Origin: Rhodothermus sp. | GTDB lineage: Bacteria > Bacteroidota > Rhodothermia > Rhodothermales > Rhodothermaceae | Length of the DNA stretch: 33,441 nucleotides | NCBI GenBank assembly: GCA_026989375.1 | Contig: JALSJJ010000011.1 | Coordinates: 1-33,441 of the forward strand | Direction: 5' to 3' | Part shown: positions 18,525 to 27,726 of the stretch, piece after piece | Numbering within the stretch: position 1 is the first letter of the stretch | How the letters are laid out: every line of letters begins with the position of its first letter | Notes under the pieces: model-generated | Databases searched by the model: none | Told to the model about the DNA's origin: nothing | Seen by the model: only the letters and a program-made list of their open reading frames with translations | Made by a program: the position numbers and the translations under genes

Positions 18525-19628
18525 ATGCCCACCCCCCAGGAAGTGTTGCACGTATTGGCCCGCGTTGTCGAGCCAGAGCGCGGCCGCGACATCGTCCGCC
18601 TCAAGATGGTGCGAAATCTTCGCGTCGAGGATAGCCGCGTTTCGTTTACACTGGTTTTGAAACGGCCTGATACCGACTTTGCCCGTCAGGTGCCTGAACA
18701 GTGCCGAAGGCTGCTACAGGAAGCGTTCGGATCAGATCTGGAGGTGAAGATCGAGACCGATACTGAAATGATCGGATTGGAAGTGCAGGGAGGCGGTCCC
18801 ATGCCCTCGGTGCAGCCTGAGGGCGTATTGAACTTCATTGCAGTAGCCTCTGGTAAAGGCGGGGTGGGCAAAAGTACGGTGGCTGTCAACCTGGCGGTGG
18901 CACTGGCCCAACAGGGATACGACGTGGGCCTGCTTGATGCTGACATCTACGGGCCCTCGGTGCCCACCATGTTCGGCGTACGTGACGAGAAACCCCGGGT
19001 CAATGAGCAGCGCAAGATTGTGCCGCTGATGCGGCACAACGTGCGATTGCTCTCAATGGGCTTCCTCGTCAATCCTGAACAGGCTGTGATCTGGCGGGGG
19101 CCTATGGTGGCCAAGGCATTGCGGCAATTTCTGGGAGAGGCCGACTGGGGCACGCTCGATTACTTGATCTTGGATCTGCCACCGGGGACAGGCGATGTGC
19201 CGCTAACCATCGTGCAGTCTATTGCCTTGACCGGTGCCATCATCGTTTCGACACCCCAGCCGGTGGCGCTGGCCGATGCCCGCAAGGGCGTGGCAATGTT
19301 CCGTAACGTGCAGGTGCCTGTACTGGGCATTGTCGAGAACATGGCCTACTTCTCACCACCAGATCTACCCGATCGCAAATATTACCTTTTCGGACGAGGC
19401 GGTGCGCGCCGGCTGGCCGAAGAGCTGGATGTACCCTTCCTGGGCGAGATTCCCATTGAGGAGGCTGTGCGGGAAGGGGGCGACACCGGCAAGCCTATCG
19501 TGCTGGCCGATCCCGAAAGTGCTTCAGCACAGGCTTTCTACCGGCTGGCCGAGCAGGTAGTCGAACAGGTTAACTTGCGCAATGCCGAGCAGCCGCCCAC
19601 GCAACGGGTTGAAGTTCTTTATCGCTAA
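18525..19628 (+). CDS. mrp: Mrp/NBP35-family Fe-S cluster carrier ATPase with N-terminal MIP18/DUF59 domain
   Basis: VASGKGGVGKSTVAVNLAVALAQQGYDVGLLDADIYGPSVPTMFG, LILDLPPGTGDVPLTIVQS, VLGIVENMAYF. Confidence 0.95.
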   Translation: MPTPQEVLHVLARVVEPERGRDIVRLKMVRNLRVEDSRVSFTLVLKRPDTDFARQVPEQCRRLLQEAFGSDLEVKIETDTEMIGLEVQGGGPMPSVQPEGVLNFIAVASGKGGVGKSTVAVNLAVALAQQGYDVGLLDADIYGPSVPTMFGVRDEKPRVNEQRKIVPLMRHNVRLLSMGFLVNPEQAVIWRGPMVAKALRQFLGEADWGTLDYLILDLPPGTGDVPLTIVQSIALTGAIIVSTPQPVALADARKGVAMFRNVQVPVLGIVENMAYFSPPDLPDRKYYLFGRGGARRLAEELDVPFLGEIPIEEAVREGGDTGKPIVLADPESASAQAFYRLAEQVVEQVNLRNAEQPPTQRVEVLYR

Positions 19629-19693
19629 CCCGGCAACAATTCGTCAGCTAAGGGGTTTTTTTCTTTCGAGCAGAAGACGCAACAGTGCGCATT

Positions 19694-19984
19694 ATGGCCG
19701 ACACGAAACCCACGCATGCGGCAGGCCCGCTGGCGCCTAACGATCCTGAACTGCATCGCCGTATCGAAGAGGCGCTCGACATGATTCGCCCTTATCTGAT
19801 GACCGACGGAGGATCGGTACGGTTACTGAACGTCACCGAAGATTATGTGGTCGAGCTGGAGTTGCTGGGCGCCTGCGGAACCTGCCCGATGAGCTTGATG
19901 ACGCTTCGCGCCGGGATCGAGCAAGTGCTCAAGCGGGCCGTTCCCGAAATCACGCGCGTCGAAGCGGTTCAGGCTACCAGTTGA
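19694..19984 (+). CDS. NifU C-terminal domain (Nfu-type) Fe-S scaffold protein
   Basis: RIEEALDMIRPYLMTDGGSVRLLNVTEDYVVELELLGACGTCPMSLMTLRAGIEQVLKRAVPEI with CxxC. Confidence 0.93.
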   Translation: MADTKPTHAAGPLAPNDPELHRRIEEALDMIRPYLMTDGGSVRLLNVTEDYVVELELLGACGTCPMSLMTLRAGIEQVLKRAVPEITRVEAVQATS

Positions 19985-20010
19985 ATGTGGCCACATCAGC
20001 TTAGACGAAT

Positions 20011-20036
20011 GCCCTGGCACCGGTCAGGGCTTTTTT
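20011..20036 (+). terminator. Rho-independent terminator downstream of the Nfu gene
   Basis: gccctg (20011-20016) / cagggc (20025-20030) stem followed by TTTTTT (20031-20036). Confidence 0.85.
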
Positions 20037-20265
20037 GTTGAATTACGTAGCGGCTCTCGAAGCATCTATGTGGATTCGTCGGCGATGGTTGAAACGTTGA
20101 GACCACAGGCGTCGATGTAACTGGTTAAGGTGCAAATGGACCACGGATGCAGCTTTGACCACGCTATTCTCAAGCTGCTGATTTGACGGAAACAGTATGA
20201 TTGCCCTGTGATCTCTGTTCGGTGGTAAACCAGGTAGGTCAAAGGGTAGCTGATCAGGTGCAGCT

Positions 20266-20829
20266 TCAGGGCCTTTCAAGGTGCAGCCGCGGCACAAAGC
20301 GCCAGCGACAACCGGGTTCGGCCACCAACGAGCGTCCCAGCGCAAAGCGGATTTGATAGACATAGGATCGGTCAGGAGACAACACCAGCGTCACCGGCAG
20401 GGCCAGCGTGTCGGGCTCGACGTGCAACGTGCCGCCTGCGTTGGGGCCAAAACGAACCGACACGTCAGAGAGCCAGATCCATAGCGTGTCGTATCGGCCG
20501 GGGGGAACGGGAACCCCTTCGAGCAGGGGCCAGGCATGGAGGGAAGTGGCAGTGAACGTCAGGGTACGGTGGGTGGGCGGGAGTGGAAGGCGTGTAGCAT
20601 CCGGGCGCTGCAGGGCGAGCAAGTGTAGCGTCAGCGTGAGCGTCTGAAAGGGAGCGGGAAGTACTGTATCGGCCTGGAGCGTGAGGGTCAAGCGTGCTGG
20701 CAGGAGGGTGGTATCAGGTACATACGGGACGGCCGGACGGGGCGGCGCCATAACGATTTCTCGGGCGCCTCCACAACCTACCATCAGTCCGGTCATCAAC
20801 AGCGCGATCAGGTATCCACAGCGGCCCAT
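20266..20829 (-). CDS. Hypothetical lipoprotein (possibly DUF4382-like)
   Basis: Lipobox-like MGRCGYLIALLMTGLMVGC; 'VPVPPGRYDTLWIWLSDVSVRFG' resembles DUF4382-type pattern. Starts within the end of the upstream DUF2461 gene. Confidence 0.65.
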   Translation of the reverse strand: MGRCGYLIALLMTGLMVGCGGAREIVMAPPRPAVPYVPDTTLLPARLTLTLQADTVLPAPFQTLTLTLHLLALQRPDATRLPLPPTHRTLTFTATSLHAWPLLEGVPVPPGRYDTLWIWLSDVSVRFGPNAGGTLHVEPDTLALPVTLVLSPDRSYVYQIRFALGRSLVAEPGCRWRFVPRLHLERP

Positions 20830-21503
20830 CCGAATTCCAGCAGGGGCAATACGGTTTCAGCAAACTGAACGACGGTCTGCGTAAAGTCGCGGCGCAGCAA
20901 GGCTTCGTCCGACACGTCCCGGGATACCAGGAAGGAATGCCATCGCAGGTACGGGGCCACCGGACTGTCGGCGGCCTCCTCGAAGCCCCGGGGCATGCGC
21001 TTGAGCATTGTATCGGTCTCCAGCGTCAGGTCATGGGCTTGGAGATGACGGACGAGCTCCAGAAACGTTTCGTTCTCCTGCAGCATGCGCTGACGCCAGC
21101 GACGAAGAAAGGCGGGTTCGGGCTTCCAGAATCCGGCCCCCAGAAACGAAGCCCCGGGCTCCACATGAATGTACACCACGCCCAGATCGCGCCGGCTGCC
21201 TGTGCGGGAGAGTACAGCTCCGATGTGCGTTTTGTAAGGACGTTTGTCTTTCGTAAAGCGCGTATCCCGGTAAATGCGGAACAGTCCTCGCTCCGGGTCT
21301 CCACGCAACGGCAGCCCTCTTCGTGCCAGTTGGCGTCCTACCTCAGCTATCAGGCACTGCATGGGCCAGCGCACTTCATCTTCGTAGATTGCCTTGCGCG
21401 GTTTGAACCAGTCGCGGCGGTTGTGTTGCTTCAGCGCTCGCAGAAAGTCCAGCGCCTGCGGCCGAAAGCCCGGGAACGGTGGAAAGTCGGAAGAAAACGT
21501 CAT
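20808..21503 (-). CDS. DUF2461 domain-containing protein
   Basis: ALDFLRALKQHNRRDWFKPRKAIYEDEVRWPM, LFRIYRDTRFTKDKRPYKTHIGAVL, GVVYIHVEPGASFLGAGFWKPEP. Confidence 0.92.
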   Translation of the reverse strand: MTFSSDFPPFPGFRPQALDFLRALKQHNRRDWFKPRKAIYEDEVRWPMQCLIAEVGRQLARRGLPLRGDPERGLFRIYRDTRFTKDKRPYKTHIGAVLSRTGSRRDLGVVYIHVEPGASFLGAGFWKPEPAFLRRWRQRMLQENETFLELVRHLQAHDLTLETDTMLKRMPRGFEEAADSPVAPYLRWHSFLVSRDVSDEALLRRDFTQTVVQFAETVLPLLEFGWAAVDT

Positions 21504-22702
21504 GCTGCTGCCTGCAGGTAGCGCCAGGTCAGGTAGGCCATAAAGCCTGGAGCGATACGCAGCGCCTCTTCATCGATGGTAAAGCGGGGGGTGTGTAGTC
21601 CGTGTACGATGCCTTTTTCTGGATTACCGGTGCCGATGCGGTAGAAACATCCCGGGCGTTCTTTCAGGAAATAGGCAAAGTCTTCACTGGCAAACCAGGG
21701 TTCGAGTTCGACTACCCGGTCAGGGCCCACATATTCGCGGGCGGCTTCGCGCACAAGCTTTGTGGGTTGTTCATGGTTGTAAAGGGCCGGGTAGCCTATC
21801 ACAATCTCCACGTCGGCCTGAGCGCCAAAGGCGCGTGCCGTCTGTTCGGCAACCCGCCGGATGAGTGCGTGCGCTCGAAACCGCCAGTCTTCGTCCATTG
21901 CCCGAAACGTCCCTTCCAGGCGCACCGTAGTGGGGAGCACGTTCGTGGCCCCTTCGGCCAGCACCCGTCCGATTGAGAGCACCGTGGGCACGTCGGGTGG
22001 TGCGTTGCGGCTGACTACGGATTGCAGCGCTACGATGATGTGGGCGGCTACCAGCACGCCGTCGGCTTCCAAGCGATGCGGGGCGGCGGCATGGCCCCCT
22101 TCGGCATGAACCGTGATATAGAGTTCATCGGCCGAGGCCATGTACATGCCGCTACGCACGCCGATAGTTCCGATCGGCAGGTCCGGCTGCACGTGCTGGG
22201 CAAAGACAGCGGACGGGGCCGGTATGCTATCGGAGGCCTCCAGCACGCCTTCGCGGATCATGGCCTGGGCCCCGCCGGGAAGTTTTTCTTCACTGGGCTG
22301 AAAGACCATGCGCACCTGGCCACGCAGCCGATCGCGCAGGCGCGACAGGATCATGGCCGTACCCAGCAGCGAAGCTGTGTGCACGTCATGCCCGCAGGCG
22401 TGCATCTTGCCTGGATGGCGCGAGCGAAAGTCAAAGTCGTTTTCCTCCTGAATAGGCAGGGCGTCCATATCGGCGCGGAGCAGGACGGTCGGGCCGGCTT
22501 CGGTGCCGCGCAATGTAGCCACCACGCCGGTGCGGGCTACACCGGTCTGGAGCTCCACGTCCAGCGGCCGGAGCGTTTCGACTACCAACCGGGCTGTTTC
22601 GTACTCTTCAAAGGCCAGCTCCGGGTTTGCGTGAATGGCGCGACGGAGCCGGAGCACTTCTGGAAAGACTTCCTCACTCAGGCCCTGAATCTCACGCAGC
22701 AT
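21500..22702 (-). CDS. M20-family amidohydrolase / N-acyl-amino-acid hydrolase
   Basis: LRRAIHANPELAFEEYETARLV, LLRADMDALPIQEEN, GKMHACGHDVHTASLLGTA, PSEEKLPGGAQAMI, SEDFAYFLKERPGCFYRIG. ATGA overlap with DUF2461 gene. Confidence 0.94.
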   Translation of the reverse strand: MLREIQGLSEEVFPEVLRLRRAIHANPELAFEEYETARLVVETLRPLDVELQTGVARTGVVATLRGTEAGPTVLLRADMDALPIQEENDFDFRSRHPGKMHACGHDVHTASLLGTAMILSRLRDRLRGQVRMVFQPSEEKLPGGAQAMIREGVLEASDSIPAPSAVFAQHVQPDLPIGTIGVRSGMYMASADELYITVHAEGGHAAAPHRLEADGVLVAAHIIVALQSVVSRNAPPDVPTVLSIGRVLAEGATNVLPTTVRLEGTFRAMDEDWRFRAHALIRRVAEQTARAFGAQADVEIVIGYPALYNHEQPTKLVREAAREYVGPDRVVELEPWFASEDFAYFLKERPGCFYRIGTGNPEKGIVHGLHTPRFTIDEEALRIAPGFMAYLTWRYLQAAA

Positions 22703-22711
22703 AGCCGTTGC

Positions 22712-24448
22712 TCAGTTAAAACCGGTTCCGGTGACCGGTGGGCGGTTGTCCTGGTTGGCCACCTGCCAGGCTGTCCCAAAAATGAGCCGTACGATGCGTG
22801 CCATGCGGTTGTAGTCAATCTTGTGGGGTTCGTCATCTACGCCGTGATAGTCTTCATGGGTACCGGTGAAGAAGAAGATGAACGGGATGCCGTGTTTGCC
22901 GAAGTTCCAGTGGTCCGAACGGGCATAGAACCGGTTAGGGTCGTCTTTGCTGTTGAAGCGTTCATCAAGCACAAGGTGCGTACCGGTGATTTCGTTCACG
23001 CGCAGGTTGATCTCATGCAGTTCCTGTGAGATCAGGTGTGAGCCAATGATGTACACGTAATTGGAGTCGCCTTCCCGGGAGGGATCATGGCGGCCGATCA
23101 TGTCGATGTTCAGGTTTGTTACCGTCTGTTCGAGTGGGAAGACCGGCTCATGGTCTGTGTAATAGGCCGAGCCGAGCAGTCCCTTTTCTTCGCCCGACAC
23201 GTGCAGAAACAGGATGGAGCGGCGGGGGCGGTAGCCATCGCGGACGGCCTGCATGAAGGCTTCGGCGATTTCGAGCAGGGCAACGGTGCCCGTTCCGTCG
23301 TCATCGGCGCCGTTGTAGATGCCATCGCCTTCAGCCGTCGGATCGATGCCCACGTGGTCGTAGTGGGCTGAAAGGACCACCACTTCGTCTTTCAGGAGCG
23401 AGTCAGCGCCTTCGATGTAGGCCAGCACGTTTTCGGTCTGAGCCTGATAGGTTTCCTGTATAAGCTGGCCGTGGATGGTAACTTCAGGCACGGCAAAAAC
23501 GACCGGCTGCCGGCTTTTGTCGATCTGCTGTTGCAGTTCGGCAATGGTGTAGCCGCTTGGAGCCAGCAGCGCATCGGCCATGCGGCTGCTGATCACCCAG
23601 ATGGGCGGAAGCTGGAAGCCTCTCGATTGGGGTGGGGTAAGTGAGAGGCGGCCAACGCGGGTACGCACCCGCAATGCAGCGCGGGTAGCACGCTCGGCCA
23701 ACGATTCGGTTGTGCGTGGGGAACGATCGCCTACCAGGAGTACCCCTGCCACGCCGGCCTGCAGGGCCTGGCGCAGCTTGAGGAATGGTTGGGTTGTCCA
23801 GCGTGAAGGTTGGCCGTTTGGCGTCAACAGGCTGGTTGAGTCGTTTGCCATCGGCTCATCGGCGAGGATCATCAACCAACGCCCCGTTAGCTCAATGCTG
23901 TCGGCCGCCAGCGCGGCGTAGTCGTCGTAGCCCAGCGTCGAATCGGCAATGCCGTAACCGCCGAAGACCAGACTGCCGGCGCTTTCAGGTCGGGCACCCA
24001 GCCACAGGTAGCCATTCGGATCGGCTTGGTCCGGACCGAACGACAGCACGGTCAGCGTGTCGCTACCTTGAAGTGCAATCAGTTGGGCTTCCTGCAGCCG
24101 CTGACCATAGACAGTGAAAGGCTGAAAGTAGGCTTCGGGCGCATAGGGATGATCGGGTTGCAGCGTGCCGGCAGGTTTGAGTCCCAGCTTGCGGTACTGG
24201 CTGGCCAGGTAATAGGCGGCCAGCTTCTGGCCACGCGTGGTGGTTTCGCGCCCTTCGAAGTAGTCCGAGGCCACGATGAACAGATGGGCGGCCAGCTCCT
24301 CCGGCGTAATGGTAGCCTGGTAGCGCTGCACAAGGGCTGGATTGGCAAACACCGTGGGCGTAGGAGCGGGGCGTTGGCTCTGGGCCTGCAGCAGCAGGGG
24401 CCAGCCCAGAAGCAATATCCAGAGGATCACAGGAATGCGTCGTGGCAT
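22712..24448 (-). CDS. Secreted M28-family zinc metallopeptidase with PA-like insert
   Basis: Signal peptide MPRRIPVILWILLLGWPLLLQAQ; VVLSAHYDHVG, NGADDDGTGTVALLEIAEAF, LHVSGEEKGLLGSAYYTDH, NIDMIGRHD, DYHGVDDEPHKIDY. Confidence 0.94.
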   Translation of the reverse strand: MPRRIPVILWILLLGWPLLLQAQSQRPAPTPTVFANPALVQRYQATITPEELAAHLFIVASDYFEGRETTTRGQKLAAYYLASQYRKLGLKPAGTLQPDHPYAPEAYFQPFTVYGQRLQEAQLIALQGSDTLTVLSFGPDQADPNGYLWLGARPESAGSLVFGGYGIADSTLGYDDYAALAADSIELTGRWLMILADEPMANDSTSLLTPNGQPSRWTTQPFLKLRQALQAGVAGVLLVGDRSPRTTESLAERATRAALRVRTRVGRLSLTPPQSRGFQLPPIWVISSRMADALLAPSGYTIAELQQQIDKSRQPVVFAVPEVTIHGQLIQETYQAQTENVLAYIEGADSLLKDEVVVLSAHYDHVGIDPTAEGDGIYNGADDDGTGTVALLEIAEAFMQAVRDGYRPRRSILFLHVSGEEKGLLGSAYYTDHEPVFPLEQTVTNLNIDMIGRHDPSREGDSNYVYIIGSHLISQELHEINLRVNEITGTHLVLDERFNSKDDPNRFYARSDHWNFGKHGIPFIFFFTGTHEDYHGVDDEPHKIDYNRMARIVRLIFGTAWQVANQDNRPPVTGTGFN

Positions 24449-24525
24449 GGCCGGTTCAGGATAGAAGTTACAGATCGAAACGACCTTACTAAGATAGCAT
24501 CCCTTCCGTATCGATGCATGGCCTT

Positions 24526-25458
24526 TTAGCCCATCCGCTTACGTTTGTTCAGATAGGCCATCAGGGCGGTAGCATAAGGCTGACCGGTGTCAAGCTCGAC
24601 AAAGTCGATGCGATGCTCCAGACAGCGCCGGCGAAACTGTTCGGTAAAAGCCTGCACAGCCTGCACGTAGGCCTCCCGAAACTGCGCTGGATGCAGGGTT
24701 AAGGCTTCACCGGTTTCTATATCGAAAAGGCGAAGCGGACGATCCGGTAGTTCAAAATGCCGTTCTGTCGCACCTTCCAGCACGTGAAACACCAGCACTT
24801 CGTGTCCACGATGTCGCAGATGGCGCAGGGCGCGCAGTAGCTCGTCGTGTGTCGAGAGGTTGTCAAACAGATCGGTGATCAGCACAACGAGTGCCCGGCG
24901 GTGGATACGCTCGGCTACTTCGTGGAGCACCGGCGCCACAGCCGTACGTCGAGTTTCGGTCGTTTCTTGGCGTACCAGTCGTTCCAGATGCGCCAGCAGC
25001 GTGTACAGGTAACCTGGTTTGCTTCTGGGGGGAAGCAGTGTATGCACCCGTTCGTCAAAAGCGATGAGACCTGTGGCATCGCGCTGGCGTATCATGAGAA
25101 AGTGAAGGGCTGCAGCCAGATAGGCTCCGTATTCAAGTTTGGTCAGAGAGGCCCGGTACCGGTAGCGCATCGAAGGCGACGTGTCGAGCACCACGTAGTG
25201 CCGCAGGTTCGTTTCTTCCTCGTACTGTTTGACGTAGAAGCGGTCCGTCTTGGCGTACACCTTCCAGTCGATGTGCCGCAGTTCGTCCCCTGCGTTGTAG
25301 GGACGGTGCTCGGCAAATTCTACCGAAAAGCCATGATACGGACTGCGATGCAACCCGGTAATAAAACCTTCGACGATCAGCCGCGCCCGCAGCTCCATGT
25401 TTTTCAGGCGCGAGAGAACGGCTGGATCAAGGTACTGTAATGTGTCAGGGCGGGCCAC
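24526..25458 (-). CDS. DUF58 domain-containing protein (vWA-like fold)
   Basis: MELRARLIVEGFITGLHRSPYHGFSVEFAEHRPYNAGDELRHIDWKVYAKTDRFYVKQYEEETNLRHYVVLDTSPSM. Confidence 0.94.
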   Translation of the reverse strand: MARPDTLQYLDPAVLSRLKNMELRARLIVEGFITGLHRSPYHGFSVEFAEHRPYNAGDELRHIDWKVYAKTDRFYVKQYEEETNLRHYVVLDTSPSMRYRYRASLTKLEYGAYLAAALHFLMIRQRDATGLIAFDERVHTLLPPRSKPGYLYTLLAHLERLVRQETTETRRTAVAPVLHEVAERIHRRALVVLITDLFDNLSTHDELLRALRHLRHRGHEVLVFHVLEGATERHFELPDRPLRLFDIETGEALTLHPAQFREAYVQAVQAFTEQFRRRCLEHRIDFVELDTGQPYATALMAYLNKRKRMG

Positions 25459-25529
25459 CGAAAGCCTGAAGGTTGATGTAAGAGATCAGGTGATGCGGTT
25501 AGAATCCTGACGTGGGCCAGGGTTCCTTC

Positions 25530-25556
25530 GGTAGGGGCAGACCCTTGTGTCTGCCC
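25530..25556 (+). repeat. Palindromic repeat unit A: GGTAGGGGCAGACCCTTGTGTCTGCCC
   Basis: Perfect 8-bp stem gggcagac (25535-25542) / gtctgccc (25549-25556). Confidence 0.85.
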
Positions 25557-25588
25557 GAAAGGCAGACCGTGTGTTCGTCCGATTCGTC

Positions 25589-25614
25589 GGGCGCACACGG
25601 GGTGCGCCCCTACC
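25589..25614 (-). repeat. Palindromic repeat unit B, inverted copy: GGTAGGGGCGCACCCCGTGTGCGCCC on the minus strand
   Basis: Plus strand gggcgcacacggggtgcgcccctacc; same GGTAGGGGC end as units A and C in opposite orientation. Confidence 0.85.
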
Positions 25615-25650
25615 GTCCCTATCGGTTTGATTTCCCATTCATCACCCCCC

Positions 25651-25677
25651 GGTAGGGGCAGACCAACGTGTCTGCCC
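25651..25677 (+). repeat. Palindromic repeat unit C: GGTAGGGGCAGACCAACGTGTCTGCCC
   Basis: Near-identical to unit A (differences confined to the loop). Confidence 0.85.
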
Positions 25678-25767
25678 AGAATGTGGACCATTCGGGATGG
25701 GATCCTTTGGGCAGGCCTGTGCGTGTGGCCGATAGGAAGGCGCTATCTGGTCAAACGAACAACCCAT

Positions 25768-26346
25768 ATGGAAGCCCGAGCTTGCATTAAAGCACAGCTT
25801 ATGGACGAGGCCGACCTGGACCGCACACTGGAGCGTATGGCCCGGCAGATCATTGAACGGGCGGCACTCGACGCCGGCAGTCCGGAGCGCCTGGCATTGG
25901 TGGGTATGCAAACGCGCGGCGTGTATCTGGCGCGTCGACTGCAGGCCAAGATTCGGACGGCGGCCGGGCTGGAAGTCCCTGTCGGCATTCTCGACGTGAC
26001 CATGTATCGCGACGATGTGCGGCTGCGGGCACATCAACCTGTAGTGCGTCCCACGCATATCCCTTTTGATGTGACGGGCCGCCATCTGGTGCTCATCGAC
26101 GATGTGATCTATACGGGCCGCACTGCGCGGGCCGCGCTGGATGCGCTGATGGATCTGGGGCGTCCGGCTGCTGTCTATTTGCTGGTGATGATCGATCGAG
26201 GGCTACGCGAGCTGCCCATTTGCCCGGACATTGTCGGGCGCCAGGTTCCGACACTCCCTGGCGAAGAGGTACGCGTGCGGTTGCGTGAGGTGGACCATCA
26301 GGAAGGCGTATGGCTTGTAGAAACACCCCGTGTGCCAGCACCATAA
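25768..26346 (+). CDS. pyrR: Bifunctional pyr operon regulator / uracil phosphoribosyltransferase PyrR family
   Basis: LALVGMQTRGVYLARRLQAKI, VPVGILDVTMYRDDVRL, HLVLIDDVIYTGRTARAALDALMDLGRPAAVYLLVMIDRGLRELPI. Start at MEARACIKAQ (25768); the longer ORF from 25627 runs through the repeat. Confidence 0.94.
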   Translation: MEARACIKAQLMDEADLDRTLERMARQIIERAALDAGSPERLALVGMQTRGVYLARRLQAKIRTAAGLEVPVGILDVTMYRDDVRLRAHQPVVRPTHIPFDVTGRHLVLIDDVIYTGRTARAALDALMDLGRPAAVYLLVMIDRGLRELPICPDIVGRQVPTLPGEEVRVRLREVDHQEGVWLVETPRVPAP

Positions 26347-26461
26347 TTTTTAGCTGGAATCTCAAAGAACAAAGGCCTTTCTTGTCGGATCTTTAACCGC
26401 CTGCGTACGCTGCGCGAAGCGCGGCTTTGAGTTGCTTTTGCGAACCGGAAAACATAAAAGC

Positions 26462-26818
26462 ATGACACACAGGCAGATCCTGGCACAGTGGATCGGGCTA
26501 TTGCTGGTATTTGTGATGGCCGGATGTGGCCGTAATGGAGAAAGGGCAGAGAGTCCGGTGCGGGTTGAGCATTTTCGCTATCAAGAATTGCCCGGAGGAA
26601 CGCGGATCGTTACCGGTGTGGTTCGTAACCTGACGGATCAGCCAATTACCAATCTTCAGCTCGAAATCGGCCTCTATGACCGTCACAATCGGCTGATCGG
26701 TACAATGCAGGTCCCTGTCCAGAATATTCCACCCCAGGGGCGCAAACGCTTTCGCCAGCCGCTCGATACCGATCAGGATGTACGGGGCGCCCGCGTACGC
26801 AGCGTGCTTGTACTCTGA
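26462..26818 (+). CDS. Hypothetical lipoprotein with FxLYD-like domain
   Basis: MTHRQILAQWIGLLLVFVMAGC lipobox; ITGVVRN-type segment 'RIVTGVVRNLTDQPITNLQLEIGLYDRHNRLIGTMQVPVQNIPPQGRKRFRQPL' typical of FxLYD proteins. Confidence 0.8.
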   Translation: MTHRQILAQWIGLLLVFVMAGCGRNGERAESPVRVEHFRYQELPGGTRIVTGVVRNLTDQPITNLQLEIGLYDRHNRLIGTMQVPVQNIPPQGRKRFRQPLDTDQDVRGARVRSVLVL

Positions 26819-27714
26819 ACTAAATTATAGCGGTTACCGTTTAGCGTGTCGCTGGCGCAGACGAAAACGACTATGGCATATGCCCGGGCGAGCTGCCTCC
26901 AGATCCTGCCTATGACGCCGGCGTCTTGCATGCTCTGGCTCCATCGAAAAGATATACCAGGAGATTCCGTTCTGGCATCGGCCGTACGACCTGGCTCGAA
27001 GCGCTTCGGAGACTTATCGCGTGGCCTCTGCAAGCAGAACGTCTGGTTGTCGTGGCCCCTTTAGCGTAGCTATCACGCCATGCTGCACTGTTTCGGGCCA
27101 GCATGCATGCGCTTTGTCCATCGAATGGCCAATCACAAAGCGATTCGCTGGCGTCCGATAGCGTAGTGGAAGCATGGTATGCGTGATATAGTGCCAATTC
27201 ACGCATCGCAAATTTTCTGTAACAGAGAGCTAAGATGCAAGCCTGTGGATGGACGGATACGTGCGCTCATAACGAAAGGCTATCACTTCGCTGAGTAAAG
27301 GTGTGGATCCTATCGTAGGGCTGGGATTGAATGCGCGATCCGTTCGCCTTCAGGTGAACATCGCGGGCTCCTGCTACTGGAGGACTGAGGTGCATGCAAA
27401 GGCTCGCCGTTGTGTGTGACCGATTCGTTTGGATACGTAGGGTTACCTATCGTAACGCTCAAGACAGACCGTTCTGAGGTAGCAAAGGGTCACACCTCTT
27501 TTTAAATGGACAGCTTTTGAAGGTTTAGAACAGGAGAGCAGTAGTGGTGGACGCAACTGGCATAGCCTGTGTAACAGAAAAGAGACGGGTTTTTGGCGGG
27601 GCCGTATAAGGCCGAAAGAAAAAATTGTCCGACCATTTAAGATGCCGGACTGACGGTCGATACCTACCCAGAAGCCTGTCAACAGGAAAACCACCAAACA
27701 TCCGTTAACCAAAC

Positions 27715-27720
27715 AGGAGG
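27715..27720 (+). promoter_or_regulatory. Shine-Dalgarno AGGAGG of the pilin-like gene
   Basis: AGGAGG with 6-nt spacer (ctcgtc) before ATG at 27727. Confidence 0.85.
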
Positions 27721-27726
27721 CTCGTC

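Noticed and set aside
20037-20265. Possible gene remnant between the Nfu terminator and the lipoprotein gene (minus ORF 20043-20363)
   Set aside because: ORF overlaps the lipoprotein 3' end and has no recognisable family or start signal.
22022-23029. 335-aa plus-strand ORF
   Set aside because: Antisense across the M20 and M28 peptidase genes and spans their junction; no family signature.
25530-25677. CRISPR-like array
   Set aside because: Three units only, in mixed orientation with irregular spacing and self-palindromic; no cas genes. Better described as REP/MITE-like.
27360-27470. Possible cyclic di-GMP (GEMM) riboswitch upstream of the pilin gene, prompted by 'gcaaaggc' and 'gggttacc'
   Set aside because: The fragments do not assemble into the GEMM consensus or its paired stems by eye; an Infernal/Rfam scan would be needed to revive it.
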